From an uncultured Clostridia bacterium (GTDB lineage Bacteria > Bacillota > Clostridia > Oscillospirales > Acutalibacteraceae), in the NCBI GenBank assembly GCA_927362715.1, contig CAKMIX010000006.1:1-64000 (forward strand): a stretch of DNA of 64,000 nucleotides, read 5' to 3'. Below the pieces are notes generated by a model. It was not told the DNA's origin. It was given only the letters and a program-made list of their open reading frames with translations, and made no database searches. Every line of letters begins with the position of its first letter. Position 1 is the stretch's first letter. Below are positions 1 to 9,500 of the stretch, piece by piece. Both the position numbers and the translations under genes were made by a program.

Positions 1-161
1 CGCCTGTACATTATTTTTATTGTTTACGTTTGAACAGTACAGTCTCCAGTGTTTACTGCGCCGAGCCGCGTTTTTGATTGAATCGCCGGGCATAAAGTCC
101 GGAAGCTTTGGCAGAATATATAGATTTTTCTGTGTTTTACGAAGATTTCTTGTGTGGATGA

Positions 162-190
162 TTGCTTTTTTAATGAAAATACGGTATGAT
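162..190 (+). promoter_or_regulatory. Sigma-A promoter for the phospholipase operon
   Basis: A -35 box TTGCTT (162-167) and a -10 box TATGAT (185-190) are separated by 17 bp. The expected transcription start near 197 falls inside the ribosome-binding site GGGGAGG (194-200) of the next gene, so the untranslated leader would be only about 12 nt. Either the mRNA is nearly leaderless or the operon also uses a promoter outside the window. Confidence 0.55.
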
Positions 191-208
191 ACTGGGGAGG
201 TGTGCGCC

Positions 209-1117
209 ATGGAACGACCATTGGTTTTGTCCGCGCTTGCGGATGACCTTTCTTTGTCCCAAATCAATCTTGCCGGCACGCATGACAGCGCAACGGCGTT
301 TTGCGCGCTTCGTAAAATTGCGCGCTGTCAAAACACAACGATCGAAGAACAGCTGCGGCTCGGCGTGCGGCTTTTGGACATTCGGCTGTACCTGCGCCGC
401 GGTCGGTTTTTCCTTGTGCACAGCCATGCGGACTGCTTTACGGATGACGCGCACAGGACACGCCTGTGCTTTGACGACGTTTTTGCCGCATGTGTTTCTT
501 TTTTAGAGCTGCACCCGCGTGAAACACTTGTCGTAAGCATAAAATCTGACCGCGGGCGTGAAAGCACGGGCTTTTTCCGTGCGTTTTACGAAACTTACAT
601 CCGCCCGAACATGTCGCGTTGGTATTTGGGAAACCGTGTGCCGACGCTTGGAGAAAGCCGCGGGAAGCTCGTGCTGCTGCGCCGCTGCCCGCGCGCGTCG
701 GACTTTGAAAGCAAGGAAGTCTGCGGTCTGGATTTTTCCGATTGGGAAGATCAGGGATCGCACAAACGCACCGAACCCGTGCATATGCGCATGAGTGAAA
801 AACTGTGCGCCGAGGTGCAGGACCGTTATCACCTGCCGCCCGATATCAAATGGGCACGGTGCGCCAAGCCCTTTCTCGACATCTGTGCGCCGACCGCGAG
901 CCGCATTTGTCTGCATTTTTTGAGTACCTGCGGCGGTCACGGGATCCCTGCGCAAAACGCAGGCGCGGTCAATGCCGAATTTGCGGCGTATGCGCTGCGC
1001 GGCGACCGCGCGCAGGGCTGGTTTTTTTTGGATTTCATTGACCGTTCGCTGTGTGATAAGATCATGCGGTCGAATTTACAAATCTACGCAGTAACCGCGT
1101 CAACACGGGAGGAATAG
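209..1117 (+). CDS. Phosphatidylinositol-specific phospholipase C, X-domain family
   Basis: Predicted phosphodiesterase that cleaves phosphatidylinositol or a glycosyl-phosphatidylinositol head group. With the start at 209 it has 302 residues, the size of bacterial PI-PLC. Visible active-site elements are AGTHDSAT (His25-Asp26), LDIRLYL (Asp57, Arg59) and LVHSHAD (His71), matching the general acid/base pair and Arg of the Bacillus enzyme; a GWFFLDFID segment near the C-terminus fits the last barrel strand. The start at 209 is chosen because GGGGAGG lies 8 nt upstream; the open frame reaches back to 20 but that extension lacks a ribosome site. No signal peptide follows this start, which is odd for an enzyme whose relatives are secreted. 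It opens an operon with a hydrolase, a PHP phosphoesterase, a metallophosphoesterase and an alpha-mannosidase. Substrate is inferred, not shown. Confidence 0.85.
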   Translation: MERPLVLSALADDLSLSQINLAGTHDSATAFCALRKIARCQNTTIEEQLRLGVRLLDIRLYLRRGRFFLVHSHADCFTDDAHRTRLCFDDVFAACVSFLELHPRETLVVSIKSDRGRESTGFFRAFYETYIRPNMSRWYLGNRVPTLGESRGKLVLLRRCPRASDFESKEVCGLDFSDWEDQGSHKRTEPVHMRMSEKLCAEVQDRYHLPPDIKWARCAKPFLDICAPTASRICLHFLSTCGGHGIPAQNAGAVNAEFAAYALRGDRAQGWFFLDFIDRSLCDKIMRSNLQIYAVTASTREE

Positions 1118-1119
1118 CC

Positions 1120-2085
1120 ATGGAAGCCTTTTGGGTCGGATTGGGCATCACAGCCGCTGTGATCGCTGTACTTCTCCTATTGCTGTGCGGCTTCATTTTC
1201 AACCAGCTCGTGTGGCGCAGGACGATCCCTTTGCCGCGCTTTCTCGGCAAGATCATTGCGGGCGGCGGGGTACGGGACGATACATACGAAAACGCCGCAG
1301 CGGCGGCGCTTGAACATTTGAAAAGCCTGCCGCTTGAAGAGATCACCCTGACCGCACCCGACGGCGCGCATCTGATCGCACGCCTGCTTGTGCCCGAAAA
1401 CCCAAACGGCAAAGCGGTGCTCGCCTGCCATGGGTCGCGCAGCACGGGGCTTCGGGAATTTCGTTTTACCGCCCCTGACTTATATGAAAAAGGGTATGTC
1501 GTTCTAATGCCGGATCATCGCGGCTGCGGCGACAGCGACGGGAAATACATGGGCTACGGCACGCATGAATCTAAAGATTCATTGTTGTGGGTGCAATATC
1601 TTGAAGAACACTTCCCTGAAATGCCGATCTTCCTGTTGGGTGTGTCCTTGGGCGGTGCGACGGTGCTGATGATGAGTGATCGCACAGAAGGCACGGCGGT
1701 GCGCGGCGTGATCGCGGACTGCGCGTATACCTCGGCGTGGGCGGAATTTTCTTACCAGCTGCATACATCTTTCCATCTGCCTGACTTTCCGCTGCTGCAC
1801 CTTTGCGACCTGTACTGCCGTATTTTCTGCGGGTACTCGTTCCGCGACGCCTCGCCCATTGACGCGGTGCGGCGCGCCAAAGTGCCGATCTTATTCGTCC
1901 ACGGCGGTGACGACCTGTATGTGCCGTACTATATGCAGGGCGAGCTGTACGACGCATGTGTGACCGCAAAAGAAAAGCTGACCGTGCCCGGCGCCGTGCA
2001 TGCGCGGAGTTTCTATACCGCGCCTGAAGCTTATATGGCGGCAATGGAGCGGTTTATGGAGCAATGTCTCGGAGCGAAAGCATGA
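1120..2085 (+). CDS. Membrane-anchored alpha/beta hydrolase
   Basis: A 321-residue serine hydrolase with one N-terminal membrane segment (about residues 7-27) followed by an alpha/beta hydrolase fold. The oxyanion-side motif ACHGSRSTG (about 102-110), the nucleophile elbow GVSLGG (Ser176), an acid region HGGDDLYVP and a late His in GAVHARSF make a full catalytic triad. Such YqkD/BAAT-like hydrolases act as esterases or acyltransferases outside or at the membrane. It starts 2 nt after the phospholipase stop and its stop overlaps the next start (ATGA), so it is translationally linked. In this neighbourhood deacylation of a lipid or ester-substituted glycan is a reasonable guess, but the substrate cannot be told from sequence. 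Confidence 0.85.
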   Translation: MEAFWVGLGITAAVIAVLLLLLCGFIFNQLVWRRTIPLPRFLGKIIAGGGVRDDTYENAAAAALEHLKSLPLEEITLTAPDGAHLIARLLVPENPNGKAVLACHGSRSTGLREFRFTAPDLYEKGYVVLMPDHRGCGDSDGKYMGYGTHESKDSLLWVQYLEEHFPEMPIFLLGVSLGGATVLMMSDRTEGTAVRGVIADCAYTSAWAEFSYQLHTSFHLPDFPLLHLCDLYCRIFCGYSFRDASPIDAVRRAKVPILFVHGGDDLYVPYYMQGELYDACVTAKEKLTVPGAVHARSFYTAPEAYMAAMERFMEQCLGAKA

Positions 2086-2546
2086 ACATACTGTTGGAGA
2101 CCGACGTGCACCTTTTGCGCGCGTGTGAAAAAACAAACGTGACGCTGCCTTTCACCGTTCCAAAAAACACAACGCTTTTGCGCATTTCCTATTCGTATGC
2201 GCCGAAAACGCTGGACGGTGAGGCGGCGCGCCCCATCATTGAAGCCTGCCTGCGGCGTGATACGGGGGAATTTTATTCGGAATATCCCGACTGGACACAG
2301 TATCTGCCGCTGAAAAACCTCGTCACCCTTTCGCTGGATTCGCCCGAGGGCTTTCGCGGCTGTGCGCACCGGCAGGCGGATATGCAAACGCATATTCTAA
2401 GCTCGGCCGAGGCTTCACCGGGATTTTTACCCGGTGCTCTCCCCGCAGGGGAGTGGCGGCTGGTGCTCAATGTACACGCACTTGTCACAAAAATTTGCGA
2501 CTGCCGTATTAAAATCGAAGCGGAGGTGGACTTTTGTGGCGAATGA
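2082..2546 (+). CDS. Detached N-terminal beta-domain of a CehA/McbA-type phosphoesterase
   Basis: A 154-residue protein that alone looks hypothetical. Its second half carries the pattern seen at the N-terminus of many CehA/McbA-family PHP proteins: EGFRGCAHRQAD followed by ASPGFLPGALPAGEWRLVL, which resembles the family's FRGW...PGYLPGPLPAGEW signature (from family knowledge). The next gene encodes the matching PHP catalytic domain without this region. The two are therefore best read as a natural split of one two-domain protein. The start at 2082 overlaps the previous stop (ATGA). The stop at 2544-2546 overlaps the next start at 2536. No frameshift is needed, and both halves have their own start and ribosome site, so they may form a heteromer. 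Confidence 0.7.
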   Translation: MNILLETDVHLLRACEKTNVTLPFTVPKNTTLLRISYSYAPKTLDGEAARPIIEACLRRDTGEFYSEYPDWTQYLPLKNLVTLSLDSPEGFRGCAHRQADMQTHILSSAEASPGFLPGALPAGEWRLVLNVHALVTKICDCRIKIEAEVDFCGE

Positions 2547-3504
2547 ACGCTGGTTTGCCTGCGAGCTGCACTGCCACACCGTCCACAGCGACGGGGATTT
2601 CACCGTCCCCGCGCTTTTGGAGGCCGCGCGCGCACGGTATTTGGACGGTATTGCGCTGACCGATCACAACACGTTTTCGGGGTATATGGAAGCCAAGACG
2701 AGTGTTTTGCCCGTGGTGCTCGGCGGGATCGAATGGACGACCTATTTCGGGCACATGCTTGTGCTCGACTGCGCACGATACATAGATTGGCGCGACGCAA
2801 AGCCCGACACCATTGACGAAAAAATGCGGCTGGTACACGAAAACGGTGGGCTGTGCGGCATTGCGCACCCCTTTCAGCTCGGCACGCCGATTTGCACAGG
2901 CGGGCATTGGGACTACCATGTGCGCGATTGGTCGTTGGTGAATCATCTTGAAATCTGGTCGGAGGGCGCGCCGTATCTCAACACACCGAACCGCCGCGCC
3001 ATTCGGCTTTGGGCATCGCTTTTGGATCAGGGGTACCGCATCGCGCCCACGTTCGGGCGGGATTGGCACCGCACGAAAAACAACCCCCTGCCAAGCGCGT
3101 GCACTTATCTTCGCTGCCCCGCACCCCTGACGCCTGCGGGGATGAAGCACGCGATCGCTTCGGGCAGAACGGTGGTTTCGGTAGGTCCTTTGTTCACGTT
3201 CGAAACCGCAGACGGGAAGACGTCAGGCGACTGCATCCCGGCGGGGGACGTGCAGCTCGTATTTCGGACGGACACGACGCGGCTTTCTGACATGCAGACG
3301 GAAAACACCTTTGTCCCGCGCGAGATCCGGCTTTACACGAACGGGCTTCGCGAAGTCCTGCGGCTGCCCGTTTCGGGAGAAACACAGACAGCACAAATCA
3401 CGCTTGACGCGGCGCGGTGGTACAGCTCCTGTCTTTGGGGCGACACAGACGGCAGACAGGATACCCTGCTCGCCGTTTGCGCACCCCTATATATAAACGC
3501 ATAA
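2536..3504 (+). CDS. PHP-domain metallophosphoesterase, CehA/McbA family (catalytic half)
   Basis: A 322-residue PHP-family metal-dependent hydrolase. The metal-binding motifs are clear: HCHTVHSDGD (His12, His14), LTDHNT (Asp43-His44), a GIEWTTYFGHM segment, GIAHPF and a late GRDWH. PHP enzymes of the CehA group hydrolyse phosphodiesters or related phosphate esters. The open frame extends to an ATG at 2434, but GTG 2536 is preferred because GGAGGTGG sits 6 nt upstream and the extra residues lie inside the previous gene. The usual N-terminal beta-domain of the family is encoded separately just upstream. It may act on a phosphodiester released by the phospholipase or on a phospho-sugar; that is inference. 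Confidence 0.82.
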   Translation: MANERWFACELHCHTVHSDGDFTVPALLEAARARYLDGIALTDHNTFSGYMEAKTSVLPVVLGGIEWTTYFGHMLVLDCARYIDWRDAKPDTIDEKMRLVHENGGLCGIAHPFQLGTPICTGGHWDYHVRDWSLVNHLEIWSEGAPYLNTPNRRAIRLWASLLDQGYRIAPTFGRDWHRTKNNPLPSACTYLRCPAPLTPAGMKHAIASGRTVVSVGPLFTFETADGKTSGDCIPAGDVQLVFRTDTTRLSDMQTENTFVPREIRLYTNGLREVLRLPVSGETQTAQITLDAARWYSSCLWGDTDGRQDTLLAVCAPLYINA

Positions 3505-3528
3505 TCACGGCAAAGGAGAGAATTGCTT

Positions 3529-5004
3529 ATGCAGGATTTGGCAGTTCCAAAGGAACGCCGCTACGTCGGTGTAAAGGAAACGGTGCTGTACGGCGTCGCC
3601 AACGGCGGGCAGGTCATCGGGTATAACCTGGTTCGCGGGCAGCTGACGTTTTACCTCGTCACCGTATTCGGCATACCGAGTGCGGCGGTTACGCTGATGG
3701 TGTTCGTTTTAGGGCTTTGGGACGCCTTCAACGACCCGCTCATGGGCAGCATCGTGGACCGCACACGCACCCGCTACGGCAAGCTGCGCCCGTATCTGCT
3801 GCTCGTGCCCATTCCCTTGGGGATCGCCACCGTCGTCTTTTTCGGCGGGGCGGAGTTTTTGTCCGGCGTAGAAAGCGATGCAGCCAAGATCGTGTATATG
3901 TGGATCACCTATTTTATATGGGAGTTCTTCTATACCATCGGCGACATCCCGTTCTGGGGGCTTTCCGCCGCGATCTCGCCGAGCCCCGGCGACCGCTCGC
4001 GCTGCATCACCTCGGCACGTTTCCTTTCGAGCATCATCGGCGGCGTGGTCGGCATTGCGATCCCGATCTTTATCGACCTGAGCACGGCGGGCACGATCCC
4101 CTGGGACTTAAAGCAGGTATTCCTGTTTATGGGCGCCCTCGCCGCGACGGTCGGCATGCTGCTGTTCTTCCTCGGTGGCGTATCCACGCGTGAGCGCGTT
4201 GTGCAAAGCGCCGACGAACCGAAACTTTTGGACTGCTTCCGCTTTTTATTTAAAAACAAGCCGCTGCTGCTTATCGTGCTTTCCAATATTCTCGGTACGG
4301 TCGGCGGCATTGCGGACGTCTTTACGCAGTATTACTATAAGCTCTCCTTAGGGATCGCAAGCCTTTCGATTTTAGCGGGCATACCCGGCACGATCATGGG
4401 CTTTTTCGCCTATCTTTTGATCCCGTGGTTTGAAAAGCGGTGGACGTCGAAACAGATCGTCATCCGCATTTCGATTATTAAGGCTGTCGTGACCACCTGC
4501 ATCTTCTTCCTGGGCTTTAGAAACTACACCGACGCACGCGTCATCGTGCCGCTTTTGAGCTTGCAGGGCTTTTTTACGAGCGCTGTTGCAAGCATTTCGA
4601 TGGTCGTACCCACCAAAATGGTCGGCGACACGGTGGACTATATGGAGTGGAAAACCGGCGAGCGCAACGAGGGCATGACGTTCAGCCTGCTGACCTTCAT
4701 CAGCAAGCTGACCGGCTCTTTGAGCACGGGTATCGCAACACTCATCTTCCCGCTTATCGGCCTGCAGGAAGTCGGCGCAGACATGGTGCTCGTCGAAGGC
4801 AGCGGTGTCAATACACGGCTGTGGCTGTGGGGTCTTGTGACGATGATCCCGCAGGTCTTGAGCCTGATCTCCCTCATTCCCTATGCGTTCTATGATCTAG
4901 ACGGCGATAAGCTCAAAAAGATCCAGTCGGAGATTCGTGCGCACCGCGAAAAGCTCTCGCAGGAGATCACCGAGCAGCACACGCAGGAGGAAGCCAATGG
5001 ATAA
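3529..5004 (+). CDS. GPH-family sugar:cation symporter (MFS)
   Basis: A 491-residue membrane protein with about 12 hydrophobic segments. The N-terminal GVANGGQVIGYNLVRG, the loop DAFNDPLMGSIVDRTRTRYGKLRPY and the second-half signature DTVDYMEWKTGERNEGM are characteristic of the glycoside-pentoside-hexuronide:cation symporters (melibiose/xyloside/glucuronide type). It would import an oligosaccharide or glycoside. ATG 3529 is preferred over TTG 3523 because AAAGGAGAG ends 8 nt before it. The gene ends inside the start of the next one (8-bp overlap). It sits between the PHP enzyme and the phosphoesterase/mannosidase, so its cargo is probably the mannose-containing product handled by this locus. 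Confidence 0.9.
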   Translation: MQDLAVPKERRYVGVKETVLYGVANGGQVIGYNLVRGQLTFYLVTVFGIPSAAVTLMVFVLGLWDAFNDPLMGSIVDRTRTRYGKLRPYLLLVPIPLGIATVVFFGGAEFLSGVESDAAKIVYMWITYFIWEFFYTIGDIPFWGLSAAISPSPGDRSRCITSARFLSSIIGGVVGIAIPIFIDLSTAGTIPWDLKQVFLFMGALAATVGMLLFFLGGVSTRERVVQSADEPKLLDCFRFLFKNKPLLLIVLSNILGTVGGIADVFTQYYYKLSLGIASLSILAGIPGTIMGFFAYLLIPWFEKRWTSKQIVIRISIIKAVVTTCIFFLGFRNYTDARVIVPLLSLQGFFTSAVASISMVVPTKMVGDTVDYMEWKTGERNEGMTFSLLTFISKLTGSLSTGIATLIFPLIGLQEVGADMVLVEGSGVNTRLWLWGLVTMIPQVLSLISLIPYAFYDLDGDKLKKIQSEIRAHREKLSQEITEQHTQEEANG

Positions 5005-5245
5005 CAAATGCCCGAAATGCGGCGCAAAGCTGCGCCTGTTTGACTTGAAACCCGAATGTCCGAAATGCGGCTGCAACATCATGTATTACAACATGGAGCA
5101 GCGTTTAGACGCCGACGCCGAAAAAGCGGAAGCGGAGTGGGCAAAGGTAGACGCTCTGCTTTATAAGCTGACGCCGAAACGCTTTCGCAAGAGGAAGGAA
5201 ATACAAAACGAAGAGGGAGAGACAAGCCATGAAAAGGATGCATAA
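4997..5245 (+). CDS. Small zinc-ribbon protein
   Basis: An 82-residue cytoplasmic protein beginning with two CPKCG knuckles (MDNKCPKCGAKL ... ECPKCGCNI), a rubredoxin-like zinc ribbon in the first 30 residues, followed by a charged, probably helical segment rich in Ala, Glu and Lys. The start at 4997 overlaps the symporter stop and follows AGGAGGAAG. I do not recognise a specific family. The position between transporter and phosphoesterase suggests an accessory or regulatory role in the operon, but nothing in the sequence specifies it. Its end overlaps the start of the metallophosphoesterase by 17 bp. Confidence 0.7.
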   Translation: MDNKCPKCGAKLRLFDLKPECPKCGCNIMYYNMEQRLDADAEKAEAEWAKVDALLYKLTPKRFRKRKEIQNEEGETSHEKDA

Positions 5246-6470
5246 AATCTTTGCGCTTGTGCTGAGCTTCGCACTGCTTTGCAGCCTGCCGCTTGCCGCG
5301 CATGCACAGAACTCGGAGGGAAATATTTTGCAATTCCATAACGGCAGCTTTAAAATCTTGATTTTGGCGGATCTGCAGGACACCGATACCCCGCAGAAGG
5401 AAACGATCGCCCTGATGACTGCGGCGCTCGACCAAACGCAGCCTGACCTTGTGGTGCTGTTGGGTGACAACATCGCGGGCTATTGGAACGGCGTGGACAA
5501 GGAAGCGACCGAGCGCGCCGTGGATGCGGTCGCCGCCCCCATTGACGAGCGGGGCATCCCGTTCGCGCTCGTGTTCGGCAACCATGACCACGAGGGGCTT
5601 TGCAGCGACGAGGTCGGCATGACGGAGGAAGAGGCAAAGGAATTCCTGCTTGCGTGCTTCCAAAAATATCCCACCTGCCTTGCGATCGAGGGCGAAGAGC
5701 TGACGGGCGTCGGCAACTACAATCTGCCGATCCTCGACAGTGCAGGGGAAAAGACAGCCTTCAATCTGTGGTTCATGGATTCCAACCCCTATACGCCTGA
5801 CGAAGAGGGCGGCGGCTACGGGTATGTACACGCGGATCAAACTGCCTGGTACCAGCGCACCTCCGACGCACTTAAAGCCGAAAACGGCGGCGAGGCTGTG
5901 CCGTCCCTTTTGTTCCAGCACATCATCGTGCCCGAAGTCTATGACATGCTCACCGAGACCGACAAGGGCACCGAGGGCGCAAAACGCGGGCACAGCAGCT
6001 TCTCTGACAAGTACTATGTCGCGGACAATGTATATCAGGGCGCTATGCGTGAAGCGCCCTGTCCGCCCGATGTAAACGGCGGGCAGTTCCAAAGCTGGGT
6101 ACAGCAGGGCGACATCATCGGCGCGTTCTTCGGGCATGACCACGTCAACGACTTTGCCGGCGTATATGAGGGTATCCATTTAGTCGCAACGCCCGCCTGC
6201 ACGTTTTACAGCTACGGCAACCATCGCGGCGTACGTACCGTGACGCTCAGCGAATCGGATCTGACCACCTTCCAAAGCGACCTGCTGTTGTATGACGAGC
6301 TGGTCGGCGAGCGCGTATGGAATCTTTACAAAGCCCAGCACGGCTACTATGAATACCGCTACCGCTTTTTGCCGATCTTCGGCGGCGTTGTGGGTGGTCT
6401 TATCGTGGCGGCGGGCGCCGCTGCCGCGATCGTACACGGCGTGAAAAAACGCAAAGGCAAAGCAAAATAA
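5229..6470 (+). CDS. Secreted, membrane-anchored calcineurin-like metallophosphoesterase
   Basis: A 413-residue phosphoesterase for the cell exterior. Residues 1-26 form a signal peptide (MKRMHKIFALVLSFALLCS... ending AAHA). The two-metal centre is visible: ILADLQD (Asp48; Gln replaces the usual His at 50), LLGDN, FGNHDHEG and a late GHDHVNDF. The C-terminus has one membrane helix (GGVVGGLIVAAGAAAAIVHG) and a basic tail, so the enzyme should stay anchored with the active site outside. It resembles purple-acid-phosphatase-like/PhoD-like phosphatases of Firmicutes. ATG 5229 follows GAGGGAGAG. In context it could strip phosphate or phosphoethanolamine from a glycan before uptake, which is inference. 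Confidence 0.85.
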   Translation: MKRMHKIFALVLSFALLCSLPLAAHAQNSEGNILQFHNGSFKILILADLQDTDTPQKETIALMTAALDQTQPDLVVLLGDNIAGYWNGVDKEATERAVDAVAAPIDERGIPFALVFGNHDHEGLCSDEVGMTEEEAKEFLLACFQKYPTCLAIEGEELTGVGNYNLPILDSAGEKTAFNLWFMDSNPYTPDEEGGGYGYVHADQTAWYQRTSDALKAENGGEAVPSLLFQHIIVPEVYDMLTETDKGTEGAKRGHSSFSDKYYVADNVYQGAMREAPCPPDVNGGQFQSWVQQGDIIGAFFGHDHVNDFAGVYEGIHLVATPACTFYSYGNHRGVRTVTLSESDLTTFQSDLLLYDELVGERVWNLYKAQHGYYEYRYRFLPIFGGVVGGLIVAAGAAAAIVHGVKKRKGKAK

Positions 6471-6501
6471 AAACATTTGAATTTTCAGAAAGGAAAACGC
6501 T

Positions 6502-6537
6502 GTGTATAACACAAAAAATTTCCGCACGGCAGCTTGA
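6502..6537 (+). CDS. Possible 11-codon leader minicistron before the mannosidase
   Basis: After AGAAAGGAAAA (6488-6498), a good ribosome-binding site, comes GTG at 6502 opening an 11-codon frame (VYNTKNFRTAA) that stops with TGA at 6535-6537, only 3 nt before the ATG of the alpha-mannosidase. The mannosidase itself has no good ribosome-binding site. The arrangement would allow re-initiation or translational coupling. It may be chance; no codon-usage signal is possible at this length. Confidence 0.35.
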   Translation: MYNTKNFRTAA

Positions 6538-6540
6538 CTT

Positions 6541-9500
6541 ATGAAACAGAATAAAAAGCCCACCATTTACACTGTAGCAACCGCGCATCTTGACACCGTT
6601 TGGAATTGGGATTTTGAAACGACGGTGCGAAAATACATTCCCGCCACACTGCAGGAGAATTTCCGCCTTTTCGAAAAGTATCCCGACTATGTGTTCAGCT
6701 TTGAGGGCAGCCGCCGTTATGAGCTCATGGAGGAGTATTACCCTGAGGACTTTGAAAAGCTGCGCCGCTACATTGCTGACAACCGTTGGTTCGTCGCAGG
6801 CAGCGCCTACGAAAACGGCGACGTCAACGTTCCCTCGCCCGAAGCGCTGTTTCGCAACATTTTATACGGCAACCATTACTTCCTTGAAAAATTCGGTAAG
6901 ACGAGCATGGATATTTACCTGCCCGACTGCTTCGGCTTCGGCTATGCACTGCCGAGCATCATCAAACATGCGGGGCTTTTAGGATTCACAACGCAAAAGC
7001 TGACATGGAGCTCGGCGTACGGTATCCCGTTCGATTTAGGCCTTTGGCAGGGTGTAGACGGCAGCCGTGTGTATGCTTCGCTTGATGCGCAGGAATACAG
7101 CGCCTCTTTAAACGAAGTCCGCAAGCACAAAAACGCGCCGAACAAGCTCGAAAAAAATATGCGCGAATACGACCTGCCCATGACCTATCTGCTGCACGGC
7201 GTGGGTGACCGCGGCGGCGCGCCGAAGGAAAAATCGGTCAAGACCGTGGTTGCCGAAAAGCAGAAGAATGCGCAAGAAACCGTGCAGGTCGAGCTGACAA
7301 GCACGGACGGCGTGTTCCGCATTATGGAAGATGAACTTTCCGCACAGGATAAGAAAAAGCTGCCCGTTTGGAACAATGAGCTGGTTTCCACCGACCACGG
7401 CGTAGGCGGTTATACTTCGCGCGCTTTAGGCAAGCGCCTCAACAAGCAAAACGAGCAGCTCGCCGACGCCGCCGAACGGTTTTCCGCTGCCGCCGCCTGG
7501 CTCGGCGCCGCCGATTACCCGCAAAATGTACTCGACACCGCATGGAAGCGCGTGATCGCGCACCAATTCCACGACGACCTGCCCGGCACCTCCCTTGCCC
7601 GCGTATATCGCCGCAGCTGGAACGATTACACGCTTTCACTCAACCAATTTGCAGGCGTGTATGAAAGTGCCGTCAAAAGCCTTGCGCGGCAGATGCAAAT
7701 CCCCTTTAAACGCGGCATCACCGTTGCCGTCGCCAATCCGACCGGCTTTGCACGAAAAGGCGCTGTCGCCTATCGCGTATCGCTGCCCACAGGGACAGCT
7801 TATGTTCATGTGAAGACTGCGGCGGGCAAAGCCGTGCCAAGCCAGCTTAATGCGGACGGTACGGTCGTCTTTACGGCAAGCGTTCCCGCAAACGGCATTG
7901 CCGTATACTGCATCACCCCCGCAAACAAGCCCTATGCGGCGGATACAGGCCTGTGCGTAACGGAACGGACACTGGAGAACCGCAAATACAAGGTCACGCT
8001 CGATGACAACGGCGATATTGTATCCGTTCTGGATAAAGCGCTTCAAAAAGAGCTGCTGAAAGCACCCGTTTGTATGGCGCTGCACAAATACAACGGTTCA
8101 AAGCCGTGGCCCGCGTGGGAGCTGGACTACAAGGAGGTCATGGCGCCGCCTGTGGACTTTGCCCGCGCACCGCAATTTACGATCACAGAGGACGGCAGCG
8201 CGCGTGTTTCGATCGTGACGCGCCGTACCGCGGGGAAATCGGTGTTTTTCCAGCGCATCAGCCTTGGCGAACAGGATGAGACTTTGCGCGTGGACAATGA
8301 AATTTTCTGGAACAGCCGGCGCACGCTTTTGAAAACGCCGTTTACGCTGACCGTCGAAAACGAACAAGCGTCCTATGATTTAGGGCTCGGCTTCATCCGC
8401 CGCGGCACGAATACGCCGAAGCTGTATGAAGTTCCCGCACAGAATTGGGCGGATATCAGCGGCAAAGACTACGGCGTTTCGATCTTGAGCGACTGCAAAT
8501 ACGGCTGGGATCACCCCACTGCCGACACACTGCGCCTGACGGGGCTGCACACGCCGCGCTTCGGCTTTTTGCCGGACAGCCACCAGGATCAGCTTGATCT
8601 TGGGCGCAACCGCTACGCATTCGGTATTTTCAGCCACGAAAGCGATAACCTTGCCGCTACACAAGCGGCGGGCATGGAATTCTGCCAGCCGCTGCGGGCG
8701 TTTACCGTGCGCGCCGACCACGACGGGATCCTGCCGGCGGAATATGCCTTTGCTGAAGTAACCAATACTGCGGTGCTGCTGCGCGCCATTAAAAAAGCGC
8801 AGGACAGCGAACAGCTGGTGGTGCGCGTCAACGAGGGCACGGGTACAAAGCAGAGCGACGTGCATCTGCGCATCGGCAGCGGGATTCGGAAAGCCTGGCT
8901 TTGCAACGCGCAGGAACAGCCGCTCAAAGCCTTGCGCGTGCAAAAAGGCGAGCTGGTATTTGACATCGAGCCTTTCGCACCGATGACGTTTTTGATTGAA
9001 CTTAAGCCCTTCGGCAAAACGGCGGATGTGGCGCAGCAGATCCCGGTTCGGCTGCCGTACAATTTGTCTGCCACCTCCCCCAATTCAAACCGCAAAGACG
9101 GTGCTTTGGGTGGGTATTCGATCCCCGAAGAGCTGTTCCCTCGCAAGATCAACTGTAAAGGAATTAACTTTACGCTTTCTGATTCTGCGCCGAATGCATT
9201 GCGCTGCTGCGGACAGACGCTGCTGCTGCCCGAGGGCACAAAGGCTGTTGCGCTGGTGCTGACTTCCACGCAGGAGGACCGGCCGATCACCTTCCCGAAC
9301 GGGGTTCGGGTGGAAGTACCCGACTGTTTGGAAGCGCTCGGCGCGGGCGACCTGTATGAGGGCAAGACCAAGCACACCGGCTATCGCAAGCTGTGCACGC
9401 TCGCGCACGAATTTACGCATATGCACAAGGACGGCGCGGACGAAATCGCCAAACAGGCGTATCTTTTCTTTGAGAAGATCCCTGTAAAGGAGAATCGCTT

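Noticed and set aside
20-208. N-terminal extension of the PI-PLC frame containing a hydrophobic stretch that might be a signal peptide
   Set aside because: No ribosome site supports the upstream starts and a promoter -10 lies within the extension at 185-190; GGGGAGG supports ATG 209.
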